Source: Bacteroidota bacterium (GTDB lineage: Bacteria; Bacteroidota; Bacteroidia; Bacteroidales; Lentimicrobiaceae). From it: a stretch of 64,000 nt of DNA. The translations under genes were made by a program, and so were the position numbers. The stretch is taken from NCBI GenBank assembly GCA_023441805.1, contig JAEZNO010000001.1, forward strand, positions 248,001 through 312,000, given 5' to 3'. The notes under the pieces were generated by a model, which was given only the letters and a program-made list of their open reading frames with translations, did no database searches and was not told the DNA's origin. Below are positions 43,330-52,114 of this stretch, piece by piece (the stretch's first letter is position 1; each line of letters begins with the position of its first letter).

Positions 43330-44730
43330 ATGAAAATCAAATTCTTGGGAGCTGCCCGTGAAGTAACCGGAAGTAAGCATCTCATCAGTACAGCAAGTGG
43401 TAAAAAAATTCTGCTTGATTGTGGAATGTTTCAGGGTAAAGGGCTCGAAACCGAAGGAATGAACAGAGCTTTAGGGTTTGAGCCAATCGAAATCGACCAC
43501 ATTATCTTAGGTCATGCTCATATTGATCATTCGGGAGTTATTCCATATTTGTATAAACAAGGATTCAGAGGCTCGGTTATTTGTACTCATGCCACCCGCG
43601 ATCTATCTGCAATCATGCTCCCTGACAGCGGATTCATTCAGGAAACTGATACCGAAAGATTTAACAGAAAGAGAGCCAGACAGGGATTGCCACCGGTTGA
43701 GCCATTATATACTCGTGCCGATGCAGAGAAATGTCTTGAGTTGTTTATTGGAGTACCTTACGACCGAAAGTTCCACATAGACCAGAATATCAAGGTAAAA
43801 TTCACCAATTCAGGCCATATGCTTGGGAGTGGTGTTGTGAATCTTGACATACTCGAAAATGGTCGATTGATACGTTTAGGATACACAGGTGATATAGGCC
43901 GACCAGAAAATCGTATTCTCAGATCACCTGATCCATTTCCACAGTGCGATTACCTTATAATGGAATCTACTTATGGCGACAGAATCCACCCTGTATTACA
44001 GGACGCTGAGGATGAATTGCTCAGGGTAGTCACTGAGACCTGTATTGACAAGCAGGGAAAATTGATAATCCCTTCATTTGCAATTGGCAGGGCACAGGAA
44101 CTCGTACAAGCTCTTAACAATTTCTACAATGATGGAAAGTTACCTAAAATACAGATCTATCTCGACAGTCCATTGGCCATTGATGCAACGGATATATTCA
44201 GGGTACATCCTGAATGCTTTAATGGGCGTGTGATGGAAGTTATGGAGACAGACCCTGATCCCTTTGGCTTTAAGAGTCTGCATTATATCAGAACTGCCGA
44301 TGAGTCGAAGGCACTGAACACTTTATCAGAACCCTGTGTGATTATTTCATCATCAGGTATGATGGAAGCAGGGCGAATCAAGCATCATTTGGCGAATAAT
44401 ATCGAAAATAAACGCAATACCATATTAGCCGTTGGGTATTGTGCACCGACTACTTTAGGAGCCAGAATACTTAGGGGCGATAAAGAAATTTCCATATTTG
44501 GTGATAAATATCAGGTTAGGGCTGATATTAAGAGAATTGAGGCTTTCAGTGGTCATGCTGATTATACTGAGATGATTGAATACATTAAGAATCAGGATAA
44601 GAAGCAATTGAAGCGAATATTCTTAGTACACGGGGAAATTGGGCCACAATCAGCATTTAAAGAGAAGCTTGAGGAAGTAGGATATACTGATGTTGTGATA
44701 CCTAAAAAAGGAGAGGAAGTAGTTTTATAA
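43330..44730 (+). CDS. Beta-CASP metallo-beta-lactamase-fold ribonuclease-type hydrolase
   Basis: A 466-residue protein. The MBL metal motif is LGHAHIDHSG (HxHxDH), with later metal ligands in TNSGHMLGSG and GYTGDIGRPEN. The beta-CASP insert is present, with SSSGMMEAGRIKHHLANN and the closing SGHADYTEM and VHGE. Members such as YSH1/CPSF-like proteins process RNA in bacteria. The RNA target is not known. It ends 72 bases before a two-way terminator facing the ExbD gene. Confidence 0.9.
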   Translation: MKIKFLGAAREVTGSKHLISTASGKKILLDCGMFQGKGLETEGMNRALGFEPIEIDHIILGHAHIDHSGVIPYLYKQGFRGSVICTHATRDLSAIMLPDSGFIQETDTERFNRKRARQGLPPVEPLYTRADAEKCLELFIGVPYDRKFHIDQNIKVKFTNSGHMLGSGVVNLDILENGRLIRLGYTGDIGRPENRILRSPDPFPQCDYLIMESTYGDRIHPVLQDAEDELLRVVTETCIDKQGKLIIPSFAIGRAQELVQALNNFYNDGKLPKIQIYLDSPLAIDATDIFRVHPECFNGRVMEVMETDPDPFGFKSLHYIRTADESKALNTLSEPCVIISSSGMMEAGRIKHHLANNIENKRNTILAVGYCAPTTLGARILRGDKEISIFGDKYQVRADIKRIEAFSGHADYTEMIEYIKNQDKKQLKRIFLVHGEIGPQSAFKEKLEEVGYTDVVIPKKGEEVVL

Positions 44731-44802
44731 GCATTTTAAGGAACTATCTAACTGAAGAATTATTATTAAGAATAGGGAAGAAAGATAAATAAATTGATAA
44801 AA

Positions 44803-44829
44803 AAAGGCTGTCTGATCAGGACAGCCTTT
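44803..44829. terminator. Bidirectional terminator between beta-CASP and ExbD genes
   Basis: A perfect 10-bp stem, AAAGGCTGTC (44803-44812) with GACAGCCTTT (44820-44829), 7-base loop, A-run on the left and T-run on the right. It serves both convergent transcripts. Confidence 0.88.
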
Positions 44830-44850
44830 ATGTTAAACTAACTATGAAAA

Positions 44851-45336
44851 TCATTCAGCAGCTGCAACTTCGTGAGCGCCTGCTGCTTTTCTGGTAGAAT
44901 AGTTGATCTTGAATGCACCAACTTTACGAAGTTCCTGTTTTACATCAGTAACAACACCCATTCTCACGTCAGAATCAACTTTAAGTGAGGTAGTAAGTAA
45001 CTGACGGTCTGCTTCATCGCGTTGTTCTCTTTCAGCATAAATGAATTCAGCGATGTCACTAGCATTTCTGAAAGCATCATTAAGTTGGATACGGGACTCG
45101 GATCCATAGATTTTTGACTGGATGGGAGGTCCGATATAAATAAAACTAACCAGAGATTTTTTTTCCAGTTTTTGAACTTCAGTAGCTTCCGGAGCTTTGA
45201 TTTTAACTTTAAGAGTAACTTCACGCATAGTGGTAGTTACCATAAAGAAGAAGAGGATGATAAAAATGATGTCAGGCATGGAACCGGTACTAATAGTCGG
45301 TAAATCACGTCCGCCTTGTTTTTTGAATCTTGACAT
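44851..45336 (-). CDS. ExbD/TolR family biopolymer transport protein (second copy)
   Basis: A 161-residue protein with a single membrane helix containing the essential Asp (SMPDIIFIILFFFMVTTTM, residue about 22) and a periplasmic domain. It works with ExbB to convert proton flow into force for TonB-dependent transport. It ends with an Ala/His/Glu-rich tail. Its start overlaps the stop of the other ExbD gene by one base (TAATG on the minus strand). Last gene of the operon. Confidence 0.92.
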   Translation of the reverse strand: MSRFKKQGGRDLPTISTGSMPDIIFIILFFFMVTTTMREVTLKVKIKAPEATEVQKLEKKSLVSFIYIGPPIQSKIYGSESRIQLNDAFRNASDIAEFIYAEREQRDEADRQLLTTSLKVDSDVRMGVVTDVKQELRKVGAFKINYSTRKAAGAHEVAAAE

Positions 45337-45908
45337 TATTTTTTCCCTCCTATATCTTCGGGTTCTGCTTCAGAAATTGGAACCGGAATTGCTTTCTGAA
45401 TAGCTTCAGCATCTGAAGATTTAAGATCAGCGAATTTCTTTCCGAATTTCTGTTTTGCCAAATCATCCCGAAGCTCGTTTACGGCTGCAGTAAGCTCATT
45501 TTGGACTTTAATATACATCTCATACGAAGTACCACGGTCATTTTTCAATGAAATGATACCTTTTGAAACTGGGTATATTCCTAATCCCGGAATGTTCTCT
45601 TCTCTTTTTTCAGGAAGGTTAGGGTCATTCGTAGGATTACTCAGGAAGTTTTTAGTCTCAAGTTTAAGTGTGCGTATATCTCCCAACCTGCCATCTATCA
45701 ACAACCTGTCGCTTTTATTAACGAGCACATTAAAAACATTGCGTTCCTTAATATCAGGTGGTTTGGCAGTAGGATCCGGTGGTGGCGGTAACCTTCGAGT
45801 GATACCGGAATCTGTATCCATTGTAGTGGTTACAATGAAAAAGATCAGTAGCAGGAAGGAAATATCTGCCATTGAACCGGCGTTTATTTCAGGTGTTTTT
45901 TTTGCCAT
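45336..45908 (-). CDS. ExbD/TolR family biopolymer transport protein (first copy)
   Basis: A 190-residue protein. The membrane helix SMADISFLLLIFFIVTTTM carries the conserved Asp. A proline-rich stretch (LPPPPDPTAKPP) spans towards the periplasm and a longer periplasmic domain follows. Two ExbD proteins of different size in one operon is the usual Bacteroidota arrangement for TonB energisation. Confidence 0.92.
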   Translation of the reverse strand: MAKKTPEINAGSMADISFLLLIFFIVTTTMDTDSGITRRLPPPPDPTAKPPDIKERNVFNVLVNKSDRLLIDGRLGDIRTLKLETKNFLSNPTNDPNLPEKREENIPGLGIYPVSKGIISLKNDRGTSYEMYIKVQNELTAAVNELRDDLAKQKFGKKFADLKSSDAEAIQKAIPVPISEAEPEDIGGKK

Positions 45909-45930
45909 AGTAGGTCCTTTCTAAGGAAAA

Positions 45931-46257
45931 TTATTTAAACCAGTTAGCGACTGTTGAATAAGCGATACTGATGATTACTCCTGCAAAAATGATATAAGTA
46001 GTAATCAGTCCTCCTCCAATAGCCTTAGATAAGTTAGGTGATACATTCATCCTCTGATAGAATTCTCCGGTTTCAGCAGGAGAAGCAGAGTAAGCAATGA
46101 AAAATAACACTACGAGAGCAACAATTCCAAATAATGTACCTCTAGCTGCTTTAAAATCGCCAAACATTTGGATGAGTGGGAAAATAATCACTCCAAGAAT
46201 GGCCACAACCAGTAAAATGTACATAATAATAAATCCAATATTTATCAGTGTATCCAT
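45931..46257 (-). CDS. Small membrane protein of the ExbB/ExbD cluster
   Basis: A 108-residue protein with three hydrophobic segments (about 5-28, 40-58 and 82-104). It has no known domain that I can name but is regularly found between exbB and exbD in Bacteroidota, so it is likely part of the same energy-transfer unit. It lies 5 bases after the ExbB gene and 22 bases before exbD. Function unproven. Confidence 0.8.
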   Translation of the reverse strand: MDTLINIGFIIMYILLVVAILGVIIFPLIQMFGDFKAARGTLFGIVALVVLFFIAYSASPAETGEFYQRMNVSPNLSKAIGGGLITTYIIFAGVIISIAYSTVANWFK

Positions 46258-46262
46258 TTTGC

Positions 46263-47084
46263 TTAGGCTTTAGCATTTTTATTCCTTACGAGAATATCCA
46301 TAAAAGAGATGGTTGCATCTTCCATAGAATTCAGAATTGATTCTACTTTAGAAAGAAGATAATTGTAGAACACCTGGAGGATAATAGCAACAATAAGACC
46401 GAATACGGTAGTGATAAGGGCGATTTTCATACCACCGGCAACAACTGTCGGAGAAATATCACCAGCTGCTTCGATAGCATCAAAAGCGGCAACCATACCA
46501 ACAACTGTACCTAAGAAGCCAAGCATTGGGCTTAATGCGATGAAAAGAGCAATCCATGAAAGATTTGCCTCTAAACGTCCGGTTAATACACCTCCGTATG
46601 AAACAATTGATTTCTCAACCATTTCAATACCTTCATTATATCTGTCGAGACCTTGATAGAATACACTTGCAACAGGGCCTCTAGTGTTCTTGCAGATTTC
46701 TTTTGCAGAAGTTACACCTTCAGTTTCCAGTGCGGTTTCCACTTTATTGAGGAGTTTCTGAGTGTTTGTTGTTGAAAGATTTAAGTAAATAATTCTTTCG
46801 ATAACAAGGCCTAAACCAATAATGAGACAGAGTAGAATTGGGAACATCCAGCCTGCACCACCTTCAATAAATTTTTGTTTTAATACCTGGTGGAATGATT
46901 GTGGAGCGTCTTCTTCAGCAACTAAACCTTCTGCTGGAGTAGCAGCTACGTCTGGTGTCTCTGCAACTGTTGTGTCAGTTTGCTCAGTTTGAGGTGTGGT
47001 TGGCTGATCCTGGGCCATAACAGTATTGATAACTCCGAAAGTGAGCATCCCGGCTACTGTCAATAATGCAACTAATTTTTTCAT
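46263..47084 (-). CDS. MotA/TolQ/ExbB proton channel family protein
   Basis: A 273-residue protein. It has a signal-like N-terminus (1-24, ending MAQ), an acidic Thr/Pro/Glu-rich stretch (25-60), then three membrane helices. The signature GRLEANLSWIALFIALSPML and LGFLGTVVGMVAAFDAIE are typical of ExbB. It forms the proton channel with the ExbD proteins. First gene of the four-gene operon; tRNA-Ser lies directly upstream on the same strand. Confidence 0.92.
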   Translation of the reverse strand: MKKLVALLTVAGMLTFGVINTVMAQDQPTTPQTEQTDTTVAETPDVAATPAEGLVAEEDAPQSFHQVLKQKFIEGGAGWMFPILLCLIIGLGLVIERIIYLNLSTTNTQKLLNKVETALETEGVTSAKEICKNTRGPVASVFYQGLDRYNEGIEMVEKSIVSYGGVLTGRLEANLSWIALFIALSPMLGFLGTVVGMVAAFDAIEAAGDISPTVVAGGMKIALITTVFGLIVAIILQVFYNYLLSKVESILNSMEDATISFMDILVRNKNAKA

Positions 47085-47163
47085 AGTTAATTGTTATTGT
47101 TTTTGTTGTTAAAATTGAACTTGTATTATTTCAGTTTATTGTGTTAATTTATTATTTTTCACG

Positions 47164-47251
47164 CGGAGAGAATGGGATTCGAACCCATGATACGCTTTTG
47201 GCGTATACACACTTTCCAGGCGTGCGCCTTCGACCACTCGGCCATCTCTCC
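47164..47251 (-). tRNA. tRNA-Ser (GGA anticodon)
   Basis: An 88-base class II tRNA on the minus strand with 7-bp acceptor stem, a long variable arm (a stem with arms TATACGC and GCGTATC), T-loop GTTCGAATC and discriminator G. The anticodon GGA is at 47215-47217. It decodes UCC/UCU. A near -7 element (TACTTTG at 47262-47268 on the minus strand) lies just upstream. Confidence 0.95.
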
Positions 47252-47491
47252 GTAACAGGTTCAAAGTACACTCCTTAACCCATTTTCAGCGCGCTAAATT
47301 ACAAAAAAATGTCACAAATGATTTTTTACTATCTCTTTTTTGCTAAAACGCCTTGTTATGCTTTACTATCAATTATTCTGGTTACTAAGTTATTTAGTTT
47401 TCCTTTGAAATCTTAATATCTCGATATGACTATCGGTGACTTATTCGATAAAATTACTGATAATTATTCAAATACAACAAGCACTTCTCAC

Positions 47492-48418
47492 TTATTTATC
47501 CAAATGTTTTCTTATAAATGCTACAATTTCATCCATTGCCTCTTTGGCTTCCTTGAAAAATGGTGAAAAGAAAGGATAACAGTGTACCATACCTTCGCCT
47601 GACCGGAATGTTATATCTACACCTCTTTCTTTAGCTTTCAGGTAAAAACTCTTTCCATCATCAAATAACTCATCATCAGTCCCTGAATTAATTAAAATTG
47701 GTGGTAGTCCAGACGGATCACCAAATAGTGGTGAAATTAAGTGATGCTTTAAATCTGTAGTTCCCGCATAATGAGCTGCAAAAACAAACCATGAGTTGGT
47801 TGGAGCTAACGAGCGCTTGTTTTTTGTTCTGTATGATTCACCCGAACATGTTAAATCAGTCCATGGTGAGAGTGATACTGCAGCTGCAGGCATTGGCAGA
47901 CTTTTATCTTTAAGTGCTAATAATAAAGCTAATAACAAGCCACCTCCTGCTGACTCTCCTACTAACATAATGTTTTGCCAATTGTACCCTCTCTCTTCAA
48001 TAAGATACTTGTAAACTGTCAACGAATCATCAACCGCTGCGGGAAATGGGTGTTCAGGTGCCAACCTGTACTCATATGTCAGAATGTTATAACCACATTG
48101 TTTTGCCAGTTTTGATACAAGTCCCCTGTGGTCATTGCATGATCCTGAAACATATCCTCCGCCATGCACATACATTATTATTTTATCCGGATTTGCCCCT
48201 GTAACCTGAAGCCACTCTGATTTGATTCCTTGTATCACATCAGCTTGTATATTAACTCCTTGAGGAACAGACCCAAAGCGGGCTGCACCTTTCTCGCATG
48301 CGTCTCTGAATGCCTGAATTGAAGTATTCATATCATATACTTCCTTTCGAAATTTCCCGTTTATGATGTTACGGTTTCGTAAAAGGAAATTAATGATCTG
48401 TGATTTAAATGTTGGCAT
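47492..48418 (-). CDS. Alpha/beta hydrolase, HSL-type esterase
   Basis: A 308-residue enzyme of the hormone-sensitive-lipase family. It has the oxyanion motif HGGGYVSGSC and nucleophile Ser in GESAGGG; the acid and His are in TDDELFDDG and MVHCYPFF. It hydrolyses short acyl esters. No signal peptide is seen. It lies 15 bases after the asparaginase gene, so it may be in a tatD-ansA-esterase transcript. Confidence 0.9.
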   Translation of the reverse strand: MPTFKSQIINFLLRNRNIINGKFRKEVYDMNTSIQAFRDACEKGAARFGSVPQGVNIQADVIQGIKSEWLQVTGANPDKIIMYVHGGGYVSGSCNDHRGLVSKLAKQCGYNILTYEYRLAPEHPFPAAVDDSLTVYKYLIEERGYNWQNIMLVGESAGGGLLLALLLALKDKSLPMPAAAVSLSPWTDLTCSGESYRTKNKRSLAPTNSWFVFAAHYAGTTDLKHHLISPLFGDPSGLPPILINSGTDDELFDDGKSFYLKAKERGVDITFRSGEGMVHCYPFFSPFFKEAKEAMDEIVAFIRKHLDK

Positions 48419-48433
48419 AATTTTATCTGTTGA

Positions 48434-49474
48434 TTATTCGATAGTCAATTCGCCTGCAAGTGGTGTTTGAAGAAGTTGACCTAATTCGGTGCCCTTATAA
48501 CCCTTCCCAAGCAGATACATCATCTTCGCTATTGCCGACTCAGTAGTGATATCGTATCCTCCAATTACACCTATCCCCTCAAGATGAATGCTTGTTTCAT
48601 ACTTGCCCATCTCAACTGAACCTCCCTTGCATTGTGTGACATTAAAGATAGTGATTCCTGATTTAATTGCATTACGCAGGGCATCAATAAACCACTGGTC
48701 AGTTGGGGCATTCCCTGCACCATAAGTTTCGAGAATTACACCTTTTAAACCGTTGATTGAAAGGGTACTTCTGACAACATTTTCGGTTATTCCGGGAAAG
48801 AGTTTAAGAATGGCTACATCCTGATCAAGCTTCTTATGAATCTTCAGGCTCACGTTTGATGGTTTCATGATGTTCTGCTCAAAATACTTAATGTGAACAC
48901 CAACTTTTGCCAATAACGGGTAGTTGCCACTCAGAAATGCGTTGAAGTTCTCGGCATTGAACTTACTGGTACGGTTTCCACGCATGACATTATTCTCAAA
49001 GCAGATACACACTTCGGGAATCATGGGAGTATCCCCGTTTTTTGCTACCGCAATTTCTATTGCATTGATAAAATTGTCTCTTCCGTCAGTCCTTATGACA
49101 CCCATTGGCAATTGTGATCCTGTGAATACAACAGGTTTTGACAGGTTCTCGAGCATAAAACTCAAGACAGATGCCGAGTATGCCATAGTATCAGTGCCAT
49201 GAAGTACCACAAATCCGTCGTATTTATTGTAGTTATCCTCGATGACCTCAGCCAGTTTTATCCAGAAGGCAGGTTTCATATTTGATGAATCGATCAGAGG
49301 ATCAAAACTATAGCTGTCGATATGGCAGCTTATGGTCTCCAGGATGGGTATATGTTTGTAAAGTGTATGAAAATCAAATGGTGTTAAAGCTCCTGTATTC
49401 GGATCTTTTATCATTCCTATTGTCCCTCCTGTATAGATCACAAGAATTGAGGGTATTTGGTTGTTAATTGTCAT
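48434..49474 (-). CDS. ansA: Type I L-asparaginase
   Basis: A 346-residue cytosolic enzyme that hydrolyses asparagine to aspartate and ammonia. The first catalytic Thr is in VIYTGGTIGM and the second in VVLHGTDTMAYSAS. No signal peptide is present, which fits type I (AnsA). Its ATG overlaps the TGA of tatD by four bases (ATGA at 49471-49474), so the two are translationally coupled. Confidence 0.93.
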   Translation of the reverse strand: MTINNQIPSILVIYTGGTIGMIKDPNTGALTPFDFHTLYKHIPILETISCHIDSYSFDPLIDSSNMKPAFWIKLAEVIEDNYNKYDGFVVLHGTDTMAYSASVLSFMLENLSKPVVFTGSQLPMGVIRTDGRDNFINAIEIAVAKNGDTPMIPEVCICFENNVMRGNRTSKFNAENFNAFLSGNYPLLAKVGVHIKYFEQNIMKPSNVSLKIHKKLDQDVAILKLFPGITENVVRSTLSINGLKGVILETYGAGNAPTDQWFIDALRNAIKSGITIFNVTQCKGGSVEMGKYETSIHLEGIGVIGGYDITTESAIAKMMYLLGKGYKGTELGQLLQTPLAGELTIE

Positions 49475-50241
49475 GCTAATTTGAAAATCCTTTCTGCATT
49501 GGCGGTAGTTGCTGCTGCTACTTCTTCTATTGAAATTCCTTTTATTTCAGCTACTTTCTCTGCTATAATTGGGATATAAGATGGTTCATTTCGTTTACCT
49601 CTATGCGGAACTGGTGCAAGAAAAGGTGCATCCGTTTCAAGTACAAGATGCTGAAGATCAATTTGCTTTAGCGTTTCCTGCATTTTGTTGTTCTTGAATG
49701 TAATTACTCCTCCTAATCCAAGACTGAAGCCATATTTGATTGCTTGCTTTGCCTGTTCAACTGAACCGGAAAAGCAATGAAAAATTCCATAAAGATCTGT
49801 CTTGTCTATATCCTTCAAGATTTCAATAACCTGATTAAATGAATCACGTATATGTACTATAAGCGGGAGGTCGAAAGTGCGTGCTAAATCAATATGATGT
49901 CTGAAAACAATCTCCTGCTCATAAGCGAAGGTTTTATCCCAGTACAGGTCAATTCCGCATTCACCTATTCCATAAAATTTCCTTTCGGAGACGCATTTTT
50001 CAACTATAGCAAGTTCATCACGATAGTTTTCTTTAACAGATGTAGGATGCAAACCGATCATAGGCAGGCAGTTTTCAGGAAATTCTCTTGTTAGCTCAAG
50101 CATAGGGCCTATACTGGTGCTGTCGATATTTGGAAGCATCATTCTGGTTACTCCTGCAGATATGCCTGATTTAACTATTTCAGTGCAATCAGCGCTAAAT
50201 TCATCCAGATAAAGGTGTGTATGTGTATCAATGAATTGCAT
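49471..50241 (-). CDS. tatD: TatD family metal-dependent deoxyribonuclease
   Basis: A 256-residue TIM-barrel hydrolase. Metal ligands are in the opening IDTHTHLYLDEF, and later in GECGIDLYWD, HIRDSF and LETDAPFLAP. Members are 3'-5' exonucleases on DNA with repair roles. Promoter side faces the family 9 glycosyltransferase across an 80-base gap with elements for both directions. Confidence 0.92.
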   Translation of the reverse strand: MQFIDTHTHLYLDEFSADCTEIVKSGISAGVTRMMLPNIDSTSIGPMLELTREFPENCLPMIGLHPTSVKENYRDELAIVEKCVSERKFYGIGECGIDLYWDKTFAYEQEIVFRHHIDLARTFDLPLIVHIRDSFNQVIEILKDIDKTDLYGIFHCFSGSVEQAKQAIKYGFSLGLGGVITFKNNKMQETLKQIDLQHLVLETDAPFLAPVPHRGKRNEPSYIPIIAEKVAEIKGISIEEVAAATTANAERIFKLA

Positions 50242-50245
50242 GGTG

Positions 50246-50301
50246 CAAAAGTACTAAATGGTTGACTTACATTGTCAACAGTGATTATTAATGTAATTTT
50301 G
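50246..50301. promoter_or_regulatory. Divergent promoter pair between tatD and the GT9 gene
   Basis: Plus strand: TTG at 50272-50274, 19 bases, TAATTTTG at 50294-50301. Minus strand: TACTTTTG at 50253-50246 with TTG at 50278-50276 (22-base spacer). The upstream elements of the two overlap or nearly touch. Confidence 0.7.
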
Positions 50302-50320
50302 CGTTGAAACATCAGGCTTT

Positions 50321-51307
50321 ATGTCATTCAAACTGCTAATTATCAGATTTAGTTCAATTGGAGATATTGTGCTCACAACACCCGTTATAAGGTGTATTCA
50401 TGAACAAAAGCCTGAAATTGAAATACACTTTCTTACCAAGAAACGATTTGCACCTATAGTTGAAAGTAATCCTAATATCAGCAAGGTACATTCTTTTAAT
50501 AAGCAGCTTAGTGAGGTAATCCCTGATCTTAAGAAGGAGAAGTTTGATATAATTATTGATCTCCATCGAAATCTGAGGTCACACTATGTTTTGTTATCAC
50601 TTAACCGGCCACATCACACTTTCAATAAACTGAATATTGAGAAGTGGTTAATGGTGAAACTCAAAATCAATAAGCTGCCTCGTATTCATATTGTTGACAG
50701 ATATCTTCAGGCAGTGAAAGATCTAAAAATAGTCAATGATGGTAAGGGTCTTGACTTTTTTATCCCTGATGATGAAGAGGTTGATATTACAGGATTTCCT
50801 GAACTGCGAGCTGGATATTACGCCTTTGTCATAGGTGGGAATCACAATACGAAGATATTACCGGCTGATATGGTGGCGGAAGTCTGCCGTAAACTTAATA
50901 AGCCTGTAGTTTTACTTGGCGGGAAAGATGATGTGGCAAGCGGAAGCATAATTGAAAATCTTACTGCAGGCAAAACAATAAACATGTGTGGTAAATTATC
51001 ACTCATGGAATCAGCATCATTTGTTCGTCAATCAACAGCTGTAATTTCAAATGATACAGGTTTGATGCATATCGCTGCTGCATTCAATAAGCCAATTGTA
51101 TCAATTTGGGGTAATACCATCCCCGAATTCGGAATGTATCCATATTTAAGGCCTGAAACGCCTTCGATGATTGCAGAAGTCAAAGGATTAAAATGCCGCC
51201 CATGCAGCAAGTTAGGGTATAAAGAATGCCCATTGAAGCACTTTAACTGTATGCGTCAGCAGAATATTGATGTAATAGCTTCTTTTGTAAACAATCTAGA
51301 CAAATGA
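50321..51307 (+). CDS. Glycosyltransferase family 9 (heptosyltransferase-like)
   Basis: A 328-residue GT-B enzyme. It opens LLIIRFSSIGDIVLTTPVIR, the ADP-heptose-LPS heptosyltransferase pattern, and has VISNDTGLMHIAAAFNKPIVSIWG in the donor-binding half. It probably adds a sugar to the lipopolysaccharide core. The Cys-rich stretch LKCRPCSKLGYKECPLKHFNC near the C-terminus is also seen in family members. Its stop is directly followed by the stop of the minus-strand MBL gene. Confidence 0.88.
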   Translation: MSFKLLIIRFSSIGDIVLTTPVIRCIHEQKPEIEIHFLTKKRFAPIVESNPNISKVHSFNKQLSEVIPDLKKEKFDIIIDLHRNLRSHYVLLSLNRPHHTFNKLNIEKWLMVKLKINKLPRIHIVDRYLQAVKDLKIVNDGKGLDFFIPDDEEVDITGFPELRAGYYAFVIGGNHNTKILPADMVAEVCRKLNKPVVLLGGKDDVASGSIIENLTAGKTINMCGKLSLMESASFVRQSTAVISNDTGLMHIAAAFNKPIVSIWGNTIPEFGMYPYLRPETPSMIAEVKGLKCRPCSKLGYKECPLKHFNCMRQQNIDVIASFVNNLDK

Positions 51308-51946
51308 CTACCTGATAAAAGGATTATGTAGTCGCTCCATTCCTATTTCAGTTTTTTGACCATGACCAGGGTATACTGAGTAACTGTCATCAAGTAAAAA
51401 CAGTTTGTGGACGATACCATCAAGAAGTACATCAAAATCACCGGTTGGCAAATCTGTCCTTCCTATACTTCCATAAAACAATACATCACCTGCAATTACA
51501 AATTTCTGTTTGTGGTTTACAAGACATATGCTGCCATCAGCATGTCCCGGGACATAGATAACTTCCAGTTCTGAGTTCCCAAATTTTATGGTATCACCGT
51601 CGTTGATAAAATAGTCGGGTGGAATAATATCACTTCTTTTAAGACCATAGTCTATAGTTCTGCTATCTGCATTCTCCCAGAATATTTTCCCATTAGGATG
51701 CGCAGTGGCACCAATGCCATATTTATTTTTTACGTACCCGATGCCCAGAATATGATCAAGATGGTAATGTGTAATAATCATCTTCACCGGTATTAATGAT
51801 CTTGATTCTATATATCCTGATAGCTCTTCTTCTTCTGAGTGATTACCGCAGGCCGGATCTATAATGATGCATTCACCTGATTCATCCGACAAAATAAAAG
51901 TATTAGTAGCAAAGAGGTTGAAAGTTAGGGATTTGATAGTTATCAT
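51308..51946 (-). CDS. MBL-fold metallo-hydrolase (GloB/persulfide dioxygenase-like)
   Basis: A 212-residue protein with the motif ITHYHLDHILG (HxHxDH) and later metal ligands in VPGHADGS, AGDVLF and YPGHGQKT. Length and layout fit the glyoxalase II/YcbL group of thioester hydrolases. The substrate cannot be told from sequence. Its stop abuts the GT9 stop with no spacer. Confidence 0.88.
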   Translation of the reverse strand: MITIKSLTFNLFATNTFILSDESGECIIIDPACGNHSEEEELSGYIESRSLIPVKMIITHYHLDHILGIGYVKNKYGIGATAHPNGKIFWENADSRTIDYGLKRSDIIPPDYFINDGDTIKFGNSELEVIYVPGHADGSICLVNHKQKFVIAGDVLFYGSIGRTDLPTGDFDVLLDGIVHKLFLLDDSYSVYPGHGQKTEIGMERLHNPFIR

Positions 51947-52114
51947 GGCAGTAATATTTTATGTACTTCTCTCGAAAATAACCAGTTTGGGATTAAGTTG
52001 TGGACAGATACAAAAATATATAAAGTAATTTAGTAACACTTAGTAGTGTCAGTTTGTTAAGAAATATTATCTACTGCGGTTGAAAATAATATGTTAAATT
52101 AGCGTTTCTTTTAC

